From Apostichopus californicus (Eukaryota > Echinodermata > Holothuroidea > Aspidochirotida > Stichopodidae), in the NCBI GenBank assembly GCA_020650975.1, contig JAIPMN010019391.1, forward strand, positions 1-33,008: a stretch of 33,008 nucleotides of DNA. The letters run 5' to 3'. Below the pieces are notes generated by a model. It did not search any database. It was not told where the DNA came from and worked only from the letters and a program-made list of their open reading frames with translations. Positions 12,001 through 20,000 of this stretch are shown here, in pieces. The position numbers were made by a program, and so were the translations under genes. Within the stretch, counting starts at the first letter, position 1; the number at the start of each line of letters is the position of its first letter.

Positions 12001-15000
12001 AAGTAAGGTAAAATGTTTAGCTCTTACACACCTTACGCGAAAGAGTGTGAGGGGAAAGGGGGAGGGGGTCTTGTGGAAAATAACTTTTTAAAAGTTGTTG
12101 CCAAAGATGGTAAAACAGTGACTCATGTTTTTAAAGAAAATTCAGAGCCCCCCCTCCTACAAAAAGAACGTTATTCTTTCTGTACAGTGCGATAATAATA
12201 CCCCTGAGATCTATATATATACATGAAATTAAAATGAACACATTAACATTTATTTCTGTAAGTAAGTTGGCCTGACGTTTCGATCCTAGCAGGATCTTCT
12301 CCATAGGCTAAATGAAAAGTAACAGTTACAGAAGGGACAAAAACACGCACAGAATACAGTCAGGTTAATGAGCATGTTGAACACAACGAGATGGAAGTAC
12401 GGGGATTATTAAACAAGGGATGAAAGAAAGAAACCAACAGGGGAAGAGGAGAGGTAGGAGAGCCAACTTACTTTTACACATTCTCTTACACAGGCTCTCT
12501 AGTAGATAAGCAGTTTACTAACAGTTTTATTTTATTTTAATATTTATTCCCATGAGTTAAAAGTGTTATAAAGTAAACAGATAACTGAATATATTGTTGT
12601 TGCTTGTACCGTTTGTTTTTGACCGTCTGTTTCTACTGACTGTATTTCCTCGCACTTAGAGATTCCTGAAAAAAGTAACCAACATGCATATGGTCAATTG
12701 TAATAAAGCTTCCTCCGTCCGGATATTATGAAAAATTTAGGTGACACAAAACAATGATATATTATGTCTTTAGATCCGGGCATCACATTAATATATTGAG
12801 AATCTTTGTAGATGTCTCTTTTTGAACCTCTTAATATGGCTAAACATTATCCTTATTTAGCCATATCAACCAATTGATGAAAACACTTCGTCCGTTTGTT
12901 ACATGAAGAGAATCTCTGTCCTTTTAACTGTTCTCGCCTTTATGGCATGAAATATCGATATTTCGACTTGTTCCTGAATTTTGAATAAATCGTTGAAATG
13001 TTGATCCAAATTTGAAAAAAAGTTAACATTTGAGATAAATTTCGGGAAAATAGTCAAAATTTTGATATAAAAACCATCATTCAGGGAGGAAATTTGAGAA
13101 CAATAATTCATATGTCGATTAAAGATGTTGTTTATTGGTAAAGAATACAAAAGGTTGGAAATTCGTGAAAAATAGAAATTCTGTGATAATTCTGTGTAAA
13201 TTCATATAAATCTTTAGGAATGTTCCTTTCTCGTTTTCTCCATGACATGCTGATTTGTCAGTTTATTTGGCAGAGCCATACCTGCGGCTCTATGTTGGTA
13301 CCAGTGCAGAGATTATTTGGGAGCAATATGACGATTTGCATATGAGATTGAAGGTCAAAGATTCCTTATTCCAAAAACACAGCAAACTTTTTGCAAATGT
13401 ATGATAAAAGTTTCAGTTTTGTAAAATAAACATCTTTAATGTTGGGGTTCAAACTTGGGGGTGGGGGAGGCGGGTGGGGGGGGGGGTGGGAATGGACAAG
13501 CTGCTACAACGGAATGGGGCGGCAAGTGCTCGCAACATTCTTCGAATAAACTTTTGAAAACACCCCAATTATAATGCAAATCAAAGGAATAGAACATAAA
13601 ATATCCAGAAACGTGCATTGTATATGCCACATTTGCTGATCATGAGCAGAGCCTTGTTAGAATACAAGCTTTAAACGTCAACATTGCCAACGGAATATGA
13701 TAGTAGTAGCTACTATGAATCCTCCCCTTGCAGTCTGGACAATATCCAACATGCCAAGACTGTGATATTATTTGGAGAACTACACTGGCATTTCGAATAA
13801 AGAAAAACTTTTGATTTGAAATTTTGAACGTTATGGTTCAACCATTGTCTTGATATGATGACAAACACATATTTACTTTTCTTACGAGCCCGAATCACAA
13901 AGAATACAACAATGGCAGCTACAATGATTGCGAATAGAACGAACATGCCCGCAATAAGACCTCCTTTCCCTTTCTTTTCTGTCACCGGATCATCCAGGCA
14001 CTTATCTTTACCTGCAATAAAGGTCGGAAATAGTACACCATTAGAACATAAATAAATTCTATGAATTAATCATTTTTGTTTTGTAGACATATTCTTTACT
14101 AACTTGAGGGAATGTGACAATGAAGTAAATGGAATAGTTATTTTTCATTAGTTATTAAAATGAAGTATTATCACAAGTTCTGCTTGGTGTTGCGAATGTA
14201 ACGACAATATTCATTATCTTAGACTTGATTACCCGTGGTTATAGTTATTTTTGATGGTTTAATCTCTCTAGCAAACTTGTCCGGTCTCGCACTACACGTC
14301 AGTGAAGCCGTTCCATCACATCCAATAATTTCATATTCCACCGTCAAATATGATTCACTAGTCCCGGATTCAGGATCAGTTGTTGTCTCTCGTCGATGAT
14401 TGGTAAGCTTGGCTTCTAGTTTTGGATCATTATCATCTGTCATTGTAAGCTCAACTGGAGGCCTTAACCCCGAGACCGAGCAAGTTAAACTCCCTGTTTT
14501 AGTTCCATTACGTGAGCATGATTCAGTTGATTCACACCCTTCGATGTTCACTGCTGCATTAGCGGGTGAAACTGTGGAAAGATGGAGCACCCATATGATT
14601 AAAATTCGCTTTTCAATTCAATAAGAGTTGTTTGTTTGTTCTGATTTCAGCATAGAAGTGATGTATAACGATATAAATAATAACAATAATAAAGTATTTC
14701 ACATACTCTATAAGAGTAATCATTATAACGTTAGTTTATCTGTTTGTCTATGATCGATGCATTATTGTTGTACAAATACTTATTTCTTTCTATTCTTTTT
14801 ATAAATTAACAACCGTGAAGTGTGACAATGTTAAAATTCTTATCATAAATTATCACCACCAACAACCTTCCATTAAACTGTGATTGTCTAGTGCTGCTGG
14901 TTTATAAGAGGGATTGTTTTTAGTTCATTGTTTTGCAACGTATTTATCTATCCGTAAATGGATTACTTTTTAAAAGGCGTGATAGCTTTCTGTTCGGTTC

Positions 15001-17093
15001 TGCATTCTCTTATGATAAAAATAAAACAATTGGTGTAACCGTGTCTTATACGTACTCAGAACTGTAACCTTTGTTTCATATTTTGTTGCTTCCGTACCGT
15101 CACTCGAAATGCATTTATAGATACCGTCTTGTTTATATGATATCTCCTCAAAGGTAACCAAGCTGTCCTCTTCCACATGGCACGTATCATCCAAACAGTG
15201 GCCATTCAAAGTTGTAACATTAGTTTCCATCAATACATGCTTGTTATGACCAGGAAGTGTAATGTAAAGTTGGGCGAGAGGCAAAGAATCTGGTGGGCAC
15301 TTTATTTGTAGTTGACTTCCTTGTTGAATATTTTTCTCATTTAGGGTTGACTCCGAAGGAGGATGCTCTCCAGTAACCAGCAATGAAGCACCCGTTACGT
15401 TCTTGACTGCATAACCATTCGGTATACATGTGACGTTTTGTAACGTGAACGATTTTTTATCATATGGAACAGTTGAAATTGAAGTGATTTCAAATGTATT
15501 GAGGTTGGACAGTTCTTGAGGTTGATAGCTGTCACCGATTGCTTGCCAAGTAAGGTCCACTGGAGGTCGTGCGCCTCTTGCAATACATACAAGAGTATTT
15601 GAACGTTCTTCAATTCCCGCCTCCTTGCAAAGATCATACGGTTCCGATTGGCAGTCCTGTACACTGACATATTCTAATGGTACTACAAAAAAAGAAACAA
15701 AAACAACAACCTATGACGTCTTAAACATATAACTTTTAGACATGATATATTTAAATTAAATATTAACAGTTTGGTTGAAGTAAAGACTAATGAGACAATG
15801 TAAACATTGATAAAATTTATAGCAAACCTGGCACGGGATTAAATATATTAAAATAGCCTATGTTATAAAATCTACAACAACTTACCGATTATAATTATTT
15901 TTACGGTTGCCTGCGACGATGTCGCATCTGAGTGAAGAACAGTAACACTATATGTACCATCGTGCTTTGGTTTAGCATGTCTGATTATCATGGAACCGTC
16001 TCGTTTCATATCAAACTCGCCAGAGTCTTTACCAGGACCTTTGATCTCAGTTCCATCATAACGTAAAAGTGGCGTTCCGCCACTTTCGTACCATCTAACT
16101 GAGATGAAATCAGAATCGAAGTCACAAGAAACTTCACCTTGCTCATTTACATTTAGTAAGTAGATTTCAAGACAGACAAGTCTGGAGTCAGCTGATGAAA
16201 AACAGAAAACTTGTGATGTTATAAAACAATATTTCTGCTCTTATCCAAGCATTCCATGACGTTAACATTGTCCATACATAGCTGAGAAGCGGAAACATTA
16301 TATGCGTTTTTCAAACATAATTATGTTTAGACACCATATGACTCAGGATCAAAAACAGACATATTCCAAACGTAAAATTAAAGGAATGTGTAACACATTA
16401 CATGAGTTAGACATGTTGATTCTTTTATCAGTAATGACTAACTCCATTTTCCATGATCAGTTATTTTATGACGTAACTCATTAATATTTAGCTAGGCAGT
16501 GACCTTTAATCCCAAGAGTTTTGAAAATGTAAGTGGATACAATCCATAACGATTCCCAATATCGCAGAATCGTTGTCTTGAGGTAGTTTGGTTGAGTAAA
16601 TGTAATAGTAACTATTTGGGTTCAAAGTCAGCAATTCATTCTAAGCAAAAACTAAAACGTTTAGCATATAGCATTGAAGAAACTAAAATAACGGTTTAAT
16701 GCTAAAATGGGGTCTACTTTATTGCATCTTTTTCACCGACGTTTTACGAGCACGTAATGGTACTGCTTAGAGGATTTTGTTTCAGCAAATGGTGGTTAGA
16801 GAGCAATTACTTAGTGGATTGGATTAATCTTGATAATTTCTGAGCCCGAACATGTTTCACAATAGCAGTTAATATACATACAAAGTGAAACAAACAATAG
16901 GATGAACAGTATCAACAATATGGAACTATTAACCTTGACAGCTAAACTAGACAATGTGCAGAGGACTTGGTAGTACAAACATATCTATACATAGATTGTG
17001 ATAAACAACCTTCCTTCCATAACGCTTACCATGTATTCCATTAATAAGAAGTAATATTATCAAATGGAAGGGTATCTTTGATTTCCATTTCAT
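33..17093 (-). CDS. Gene A: four-Ig transmembrane receptor with micro-exon tail (partial, spliced)
   Basis: Multi-exon gene read on the minus strand, starting at ATG 17093 and leaving the window at the left edge. Ectodomain exons are phase 1 at both ends: signal peptide, Ig1, Ig2+Ig3 in one exon, Ig4, then a transmembrane exon ending in a basic stop-transfer (RARKK). The TM exon ends with one base (A) and the next exon starts GA, making an Arg codon; that exon switches the frame to phase 0, and every confident exon downstream is phase 0 at both ends. The ectodomain plus membrane part is about 490 residues and the visible tail about 500 more, so the protein exceeds 1000 residues and its C-terminus is not seen. 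Likely a cell-surface recognition or adhesion receptor; the ligand cannot be inferred. That Ig part and tail belong to one transcript is inferred from phase continuity and the absence of any other start or stop. Confidence 0.75.
184..234 (-). CDS. Candidate gene A tail exon (weak)
   Basis: 51 nt, open in phase 0 (KRFLNRTLFGGIRTPLL), donor gtaagg good, acceptor catacttgag poor. Length and phase fit the series, but the residues are not charged or helical like the others. Confidence 0.3.
685..738 (-). CDS. Gene A tail exon, hydrophobic helix-like segment
   Basis: 54 nt, phase 0, acceptor attatttcatacag, donor gtgagc. Encodes EITSVFMRMLLFSVERKL. Confidence 0.6.
889..933 (-). CDS. Gene A tail exon (moderate support)
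   Basis: 45 nt, phase 0, acceptor ggatatgatcttag (purine-rich, weak), donor gtaaat. Encodes FTKHEHTTEKSITTN, polar and less helical than its neighbours. Confidence 0.45.
1195..1263 (-). CDS. Gene A tail exon, helix-like segment
   Basis: 69 nt, phase 0, acceptor atacttcacag, donor gtaaat. 23 residues, NRENATFKEEILRILDDNQP followed by EEK. The FKEEILRIL core echoes other tail exons. Confidence 0.7.
1886..1942 (-). CDS. Gene A tail exon, helix-like segment
   Basis: 57 nt, phase 0, acceptor catctttacag, donor gtaagt. Encodes GKFKKELKEFLKTFAEKVL, strongly amphipathic and similar in pattern to the exon at 7053. Confidence 0.7.
2095..2172 (-). CDS. Possible alternative terminal exon of gene A
   Basis: Starts in phase 0 after a weak AG (aatattaaag) and reads PVLNLLNVTCKDNEELIKDH and four more residues before a TAA at 2095-2097. 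No donor GT precedes the stop. If used, it would end the protein here and give a shorter isoform, with the exons further left reached only when it is skipped. No polyadenylation signal supports it clearly. A chance open frame is equally possible. Confidence 0.3.
   Translation of the reverse strand, partial: PVLNLLNVTCKDNEELIKDHLKQRG
2253..2300 (-). CDS. Gene A tail exon with ITIM-like IKYIKI
   Basis: 48 nt, phase 0, acceptor attttgtcgtacag, donor gtaaga. Encodes IKYIKIVQAIQERYGE. IKYIKI fits the loose ITIM consensus; its Tyr is 27 residues after that of VQYAIL if both exons and the one between are joined. Confidence 0.65.
2769..2825 (-). CDS. Gene A tail exon
   Basis: 57 nt, phase 0, acceptor acatttcctaaag, donor gtaaaa. 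Encodes LTETEQHRTVSYNAKAASK. The acceptor is a little weak. The Tyr in TVSYNAK does not fit ITIM or ITSM because +3 is Lys. Confidence 0.6.
2993..3046 (-). CDS. Gene A tail exon with ITIM-like VQYAIL
   Basis: 54 nt, phase 0, acceptor cactttgcag, donor gtaagt. Encodes EPFSEAADALVQYAILKP. VQYAIL fits the ITIM consensus [SIVL]xYxx[IVL]; whether it is phosphorylated is unknown, and in a helical repeat the same sequence could be structural. Confidence 0.7.
3396..3449 (-). CDS. Gene A tail exon, helix-like segment
   Basis: 54 nt, phase 0, acceptor catctcattacag, donor gtaaaa. Encodes HKMDELLKCMEDSNESQK. Confidence 0.7.
3636..3683 (-). CDS. Gene A tail exon, helix-like segment
   Basis: 48 nt, phase 0, acceptor atttgctttccag, donor gtgagt. 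Encodes IKARDFATITSALRES; with the next exon it reads like the two halves of an alpha-hairpin (16 + 18 residues). Confidence 0.7.
3684..4992 (-). other. Long intron of gene A, no exon seen
   Basis: No phase-0 GT-AG exon could be found here. A strong donor-like CAG/gtgagt on the minus strand at 3902 has no acceptor giving an open phase-0 exon. A G-rich, more GC-balanced patch on the plus strand near 4780-4860, with an 84-codon open frame, is unlike the surrounding intron and may be an old repeat; no family is recognisable. Confidence 0.4.
4993..5043 (-). CDS. Gene A tail exon, helix-like segment
   Basis: 51 nt, phase 0, acceptor tcgaacattcag, donor gttggt (weaker at +3). Encodes VSEKCLEITKQLYLQHK. 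Confidence 0.65.
5513..5566 (-). CDS. Gene A tail exon, helix-like segment
   Basis: 54 nt, phase 0, acceptor cgtgtaaacag, donor gtatgg. Encodes KPSPETVEILRIIAEEKK. With the following 17-residue exon it gives 35 residues. Confidence 0.7.
5903..5953 (-). CDS. Gene A tail exon, helix-like segment
   Basis: 51 nt, phase 0, acceptor ttatgttgttgtag, donor gtgcgt. Encodes KLLLILECLELEKEVNV. Another AG lies three bases inside (gaag), a possible NAGNAG-like choice that adds or drops one Lys. Confidence 0.6.
6232..6291 (-). CDS. Gene A tail exon, hydrophobic helix-like segment
   Basis: 60 nt, phase 0, acceptor ataaccaacag, donor gtcagt. Encodes KENTLCLLGVFIKGRELDEE. An inner AG (attaaag) would give a 20-nt exon that breaks phase 0, so the outer acceptor was chosen. 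Confidence 0.6.
7053..7106 (-). CDS. Gene A tail exon, helix-like segment
   Basis: 54 nt, phase 0, acceptor atccaacag, donor gtatgc. Encodes VNKEWFKEELERFITKHE. The core FKEELxRF resembles the exons at 1886 (FKKELKEFL) and 1195 (FKEEILRIL), suggesting exon duplication. Confidence 0.7.
7426..7473 (-). CDS. Gene A tail exon, helix-like segment
   Basis: 48 nt, phase 0, acceptor cctacag, donor gtgaga. Encodes EEFNKKFRPIFEMESP, amphipathic. With the next exon (18 residues) it sums to 34 residues. Confidence 0.65.
7614..7640 (-). CDS. Gene A tail micro-exon (9 residues)
   Basis: 27 nt, phase 0, acceptor ccttccatcag, donor gtaaga. Encodes NAKAQKKLQ. Shortest exon in the gene; start and charge suit a link between the lysine-rich cassette and the helical exons. 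Confidence 0.6.
7817..7873 (-). CDS. Gene A tail exon A0: diverged ancestor-like lysine-rich exon
   Basis: 57 nt, phase 0, acceptor caaactttcag, donor gtaaac. Encodes KVKTSDKKKKEKKKITKPK. Same length and base pattern as the A exons of the neighbouring array but more diverged, so probably an older copy just outside it. Fourteen or so basic residues make this the most positive stretch of the tail. Confidence 0.7.
8046..8102 (-). CDS. Gene A tail exon A1 (lysine-rich)
   Basis: 57 nt, phase 0, acceptor cactttcag, donor gtacta. Encodes KTDVADTKSKDKKKDTKQK. Confidence 0.7.
8643..8732 (-). CDS. Gene A tail exon B1 (acidic, dileucine motif)
   Basis: 90 nt, phase 0, acceptor cttttag, donor gtaaat. 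N-terminal part NADETAVVVEKA, then ASFTERDEVAENEALLSKN. Leftmost and so most C-terminal B copy. Confidence 0.7.
8773..8797 (+). repeat. G-quadruplex-type motif in repeat unit 1
   Basis: Four runs of four or five G separated by AA, TGA and AA. It lies 41-65 bases upstream, in transcript sense, of the B1 acceptor, so the pre-mRNA carries the C-rich complement next to the polypyrimidine tract. Units 2 and 3 keep it (about 9860-9883 and 10947-10975); unit 4 has partly lost it. Confidence 0.6.
9083..9139 (-). CDS. Gene A tail exon A2 (lysine-rich)
   Basis: 57 nt, phase 0, acceptor caatttcag, donor gtactc. Encodes KTDTADTESKDKNKDTKQK. Intact splice sites. Confidence 0.7.
9729..9818 (-). CDS. Gene A tail exon B2 (acidic, dileucine motif)
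   Basis: 90 nt, phase 0, acceptor ctttcag, donor gtaaat. N-terminal part NADEIAVEVEEA, then ASFTKRDEVAENEALLSKK. Only copy ending in Lys-Lys rather than Lys-Asn. Confidence 0.7.
10171..10227 (-). pseudogene. Gene A tail exon A3: decayed copy, splice acceptor lost
   Basis: Clear homologue of the 57-nt A exon, still open (KTDMADTESKDKNKDTKQN). The acceptor seen in every other A copy (tttcag) reads tttcaa here, and the last exonic base before the donor GT has changed from G to T. With the AG gone the exon should be skipped, joining B3 directly to B2; because the exon is phase 0, skipping keeps the frame. Confidence 0.7.
10815..10904 (-). CDS. Gene A tail exon B3 (acidic, dileucine motif)
   Basis: 90 nt, phase 0, acceptor cttttag, donor gtaaat. 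N-terminal part NADETAVVVEAA, then the conserved ASFTKRDEVAENEALLSKN. Same ENEALL sorting-type motif as the other B copies. Confidence 0.7.
11261..11317 (-). CDS. Gene A tail exon A4 (lysine-rich; duplicated cassette)
   Basis: 57 nt, phase 0, acceptor caatttcag, donor gtactc. Encodes KTDTSDTESKDKKKDTKQK, strongly basic and presumably disordered. Pairs with B4 to form one repeat unit. Confidence 0.7.
11907..11996 (-). CDS. Gene A tail exon B4 (acidic, dileucine motif; duplicated cassette)
   Basis: 90 nt, phase 0, acceptor ctttcag, donor gtaaat. Fourth copy of the acidic B exon; N-terminal third NVEQNVVKDEEA has diverged most among copies, while ASFTERDEVAENEALLSKN is nearly invariant. ENEALL fits the acidic dileucine endocytic consensus [DE]xxxL[LI]. 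Confidence 0.7.
12250..12420. mobile_element. Probable interspersed-repeat fragment
   Basis: Contains the inverted repeat GATCCT-agc-AGGATC inside cgtttcgatcctagcaggat, a sort of sequence common at ends of Penelope-like or related repeats in marine invertebrates (recalled, not searched). No coding sequence remains. Borders are approximate. It sits in the intron between T1 and B4. Confidence 0.35.
12610..12665 (-). CDS. Gene A tail exon T1: frame-switching first cytoplasmic exon
   Basis: 56 nt, acceptor ttacttttttcag, donor gtacaa. Two bases (GA) complete the Arg codon begun in the TM exon; the rest reads ISKCEEIQSVETDGQKQT and ends in phase 0. It converts the phase-1 ectodomain to the phase-0 tail and is therefore needed in any transcript using the downstream micro-exons. 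Confidence 0.7.
12666..13876 (-). other. Intron of gene A between TM exon and T1
   Basis: No convincing exon. It holds an 83-codon minus-strand open frame (12899-13150) with no recognisable motif, and a very G-rich plus-strand tract at about 13455-13490 (several runs of 3-10 G) with quadruplex potential. Confidence 0.5.
13877..14011 (-). CDS. Gene A exon: juxtamembrane and transmembrane segment
   Basis: 135 nt, acceptor cctttattgcag, donor gtaaat. It encodes a short stalk with Lys and Asp (GKDKCLDDPVTEKKGKG), a single hydrophobic span (LIAGMFVLFAIIVAAIVVFF) and a basic stop-transfer RARKK. It enters in phase 1 and ends AAG AAA A, phase 1, so the split codon is completed by GA of the exon at 12665. 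This makes the product a type I membrane protein. Confidence 0.85.
14233..14571 (-). CDS. Gene A exon: Ig domain 4 (C2-like)
   Basis: 339 nt, acceptor catctttccacag, donor gtaatc, phase 1 to 1. It repeats the plan of Ig2: an extra cysteine pair GCESTESC before B-strand GSLTCSVSG, then LRPPVELTM where the usual Trp is replaced by Met, then an F-strand Cys in ASLTCSARP. The likeness to Ig2 (Cys-Cys hairpin plus RPPVxLT) suggests internal duplication. A long loop between strands is rich in Thr, Glu and Ser. Confidence 0.85.
15056..15682 (-). CDS. Gene A exon: Ig domains 2 and 3 fused in one exon
   Basis: 627 nt, acceptor ttttttgtag, donor gtacgt, phase 1 to 1. First half: an extra cysteine pair (DCQSEPYDLC), B-strand Cys in NTLVCIARG, the C2-like motif ARPPVDLTW, and F-strand Cys in LQNVTCIPNG. 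Second half, from about residue 105: B-strand Cys in LQIKCPPD and a clear F-strand KQDGIYKCISS, with a further internal pair (HCLDDTC). The linker holds EHPPSEST. Several N-glycosylation sequons (NVT, NVTG, NVTT) are visible. Carrying two domains in one exon departs from the one-domain-per-exon rule seen elsewhere in both genes. Confidence 0.85.
15886..16191 (-). CDS. Gene A exon: Ig domain 1 (V-like, missing the second cysteine)
   Basis: 306 nt, acceptor tttttcatcag, donor gtaagt, phase 1 to 1, open throughout with no Met. The B-strand cysteine is seen in GEVSCDF, the C-strand tryptophan in VRWYESGG, and the F-strand motif in HDGTYSVTVL. In ordinary V/I domains the F-strand reads DxGxYxC; here the cysteine position is Val. 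Another Cys occurs early (RLVCLEI) and might pair with the B-strand Cys. About 102 residues, normal for a V-type domain. Membrane-distal position suggests the main recognition domain. Confidence 0.85.
17030..17093 (-). CDS. Gene A exon 2: start codon and signal peptide
   Basis: ATG at 17093-17091 lies directly after a strong acceptor (ttttcttttcacag), so the 5'UTR is interrupted exactly before the start codon and at least one non-coding exon lies upstream. The 21 complete codons read MKWKSKIPFHLIILLLINGI plus H: a basic n-region, then a hydrophobic core, a classic secretion signal. The exon ends ATA CAT G with donor gtaagc, phase 1, matching the phase-1 start of the Ig1 exon. Confidence 0.8.
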
Positions 17094-17096
17094 CTG

Positions 17097-20000
17097 TGAA
17101 AAGAAAACACAAACAAAATCATTATGTAAAAAAAACATTAGTCCATAATAACCTCCGCATTTCATAGCTTTGTTTTAATAAATTGATCTTTTCATAGCAT
17201 TGTTATGGAGTAAGAGCTATCAGTGGCAATAACATTCACGACAATTCTCGTAAATCTTTTATGTTTTCAAATCTTGATCTAAAATAACATTATAACATTG
17301 TAAAAGTTATCGTTTAATGGACTGGTAATCTACTTCGAGGCTTTACTTTATAGGGTCGAAATTGAACTCGGACTAGAACTGTAATGAACTAGGACTCGTG
17401 TCAAACCAGGAGCGCGCTGCCCTTGGACATAAGCTCGGTTGCAGGTGAGCCCGTTCATATGCTCTCTGCATGCGAGACTAATGGTTCAATTAAAGTTATG
17501 ATATCTGTTACTTTACTGATGCAAGAAATGTGCAGCAAAAGAAGTAAGCTTACCCTGTAAAAATCACAATCAACTTTGTGCAAGTTTATATCCTGAGCAT
17601 TTTTCTGTAAATTCGAACTAACTGGACACAAAACATTGATAAATGATGTATTGTTAATGCTTACCCTTTATATAGGATAATGGGCAGGGTACTGCATGGT
17701 AATATGAGACTTACCAGCATTGATGAATGTCAACGAGGATTAGAAAAAAATGCTTATCATAATGAACCATGCTTGATATTAACAAATGTTGAACAATCAC
17801 TAGCATGTATACTTACTGTGATTTGTAGCCGTACCAGTTGTCGAATATGACTGTAACCTCAGTGACATATCTCATTATGCGAGTTCAACCTGTTCAGTAC
17901 TTTTGCTCCGTGTTCTGTTGTATGTAAAATAACCAAGCCTTACTTGCACGGTGCTTGTTTAATGATTCAACAGTATCTTCATAAAGACGCTTAAAACCTA
18001 GACTAAAGTTCAAGTGACATACCTGTGAAATATAGCGTTTATATTACTGTGTTTGTTCAACGAACAGAGTCCAAGGGTACGTTTGGCAGTATTAAAATTG
18101 CACCGATATTCAGTTTACTGTGTATATTTATAACTTATTCATTCAAGAAACAGTAAAGTTTCTTGAAAGAATATTATTTAGGTCACACATAGGTTAATTT
18201 ATGAAATCGTGAAAAATCGTGAAGAAGTTCTATACAAAACCAAAATGAAACCGAAACTGAAACTACTCAGACGTTATGTAAATATTATCAGTTAATATCT
18301 CTAGTACAAACTTATTAACGTCTGTTTACTCCAATAGCAGACAGCTTAAGCAATAAAACTGCACAATTTGTAAGCACACATATTCAAACTGAACCAACAT
18401 ATGGAACAATTGCAATACGGATGAGCTGAGTTCGTACAATCTACTAACGTAGTATTTGTTAGTGATAGCATATACGATTCTACCATACACACTGTATAAA
18501 AAATAAAAAATGTAATTTTACCCAAAAAATACTGTCAACACGTTTCACACAACAGTTTTTGCAATAATTGGTGCAAAATTATTAAATGTAATTTACAGAC
18601 TTACCAATAATGGTATTTAAAATTCCATTATGGATGGTTTCGACAGGTCAGCAAGCGGTTCATAATTACTTAACCATTTCACGTTCCCTAAACGACAACG
18701 GACACCTTGCCAATTTACCCGTATTCAGTACATTAATTGTGTGTGATATTCTCGTTAAAAATGTGTTGAATTTTTTGCCGAAAAGCTTTTGATAAATCTG
18801 GGAAATAAATAATGGGAATTAAATATGTGCAAACTATGGCATAGAGTGTTGCACTCATCATGACTCCTTATTCCCATTTCTTAGTATTTTCCTCTGTAGG
18901 AAAAATCGTTCTGATTCGGAGTTCTTCGTCATAAGCTATATTGTCCAGAACATGTTTGGTATGGAAAGGCTTATACTTTAGGTAAATGTTATGAAACGTG
19001 GGTTTTACCTTCTTCAGCCCGTATGATACGTAACTCAAGTATGGGGATATAGTGATACTCAAAGCATGAGGTAAGTTAAAGCTCACCTGGTTATAAATTG
19101 TTGGAATATCTCATGAAAGCCTCAAAGGCTAGGGTTCCATGGGGCCAAAGATCCCAGATATCATTGATATAGCAGAGAAATAAAATATGACACATAATTA
19201 ACAAATATGGAGTACTGCATTAGAAAATATATTGGAATTTCGGATTTTCTTCAGCATTACTTGGCAGCAGAATAGAAATATGACAGAAAAGAAAGTGTGT
19301 CGTTGTATAAATACGAGTGGCAGCAGTGTAATAACTGCCGAATAAACCAAGACTATAAAGAAAGCAGATTAAGGAACAGATTAAGAAGAGAAAAATACAT
19401 TATAATTGTGTGTGGAACTGAACAACATGAGTCACCATAACATAAATTGAAACTCCAAGGATAATAGTTGACTTCGCTGAATAACCTATTAATGTTGGTT
19501 CCTATATCGAGATTTTGTTTCAATTATTGTTTTAACGCCTCTGCTTTGATCATAGCATCAAACAAACAGACATTTATGAAGTTTTTTCCATGCAATGTAT
19601 GAATTTAAAGTTTGCGTGGATGCCAACGGGGAATGACATTGCTTTTTCTCTATTTTGCTTAAACATAGAAAATGAAAGTCAAATCGAAAGATAGTAATAT
19701 ATTGAATTTTAATATTCTACATATCTAATGGGCAATACTCTGGTCGTTCACTTTGCATCAATACTTGTAAAAATGTGAGATTGAAAGAAGGGAAACAATT
19801 GAAAGAGGCTCTTGACATCTATTGTGTATTTAATAGTACTTGAAGTGTGTCGTGTCCAATATAAAGGATATTGTCATGTAAACCATTGAGTGAGTTATAT
19901 ATTGCTCATCCTGCAACTTGTCGATTCAAGTTATCTAAATTTTAGGTACGTTTCTATCGTTTGCACAGGAACGAAAGTTTGTGTATTCAGAAATAGAGGC

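Larger units (their letters stand above)
7893..12180 (-). repeat. Four-fold tandem duplication (about 1.07 kb unit) carrying exon pair A+B
   Basis: Four head-to-tail units, each with an A exon, a B exon, a G-run block and a C-run block in the same order. A starts are spaced 1037, 1088 and 1090 bp; B starts 1086, 1086 and 1092 bp. Introns as well as exons align by eye, which indicates recent duplication. Left edge near 7893 (the aagatatcaa block), right edge near 12180. The fourth unit is more diverged beyond exon B4, and A0 at 7817 is an older relative outside the array. Unequal crossing-over would explain growth and would change the tail length by 49 residues per unit. Confidence 0.85.
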
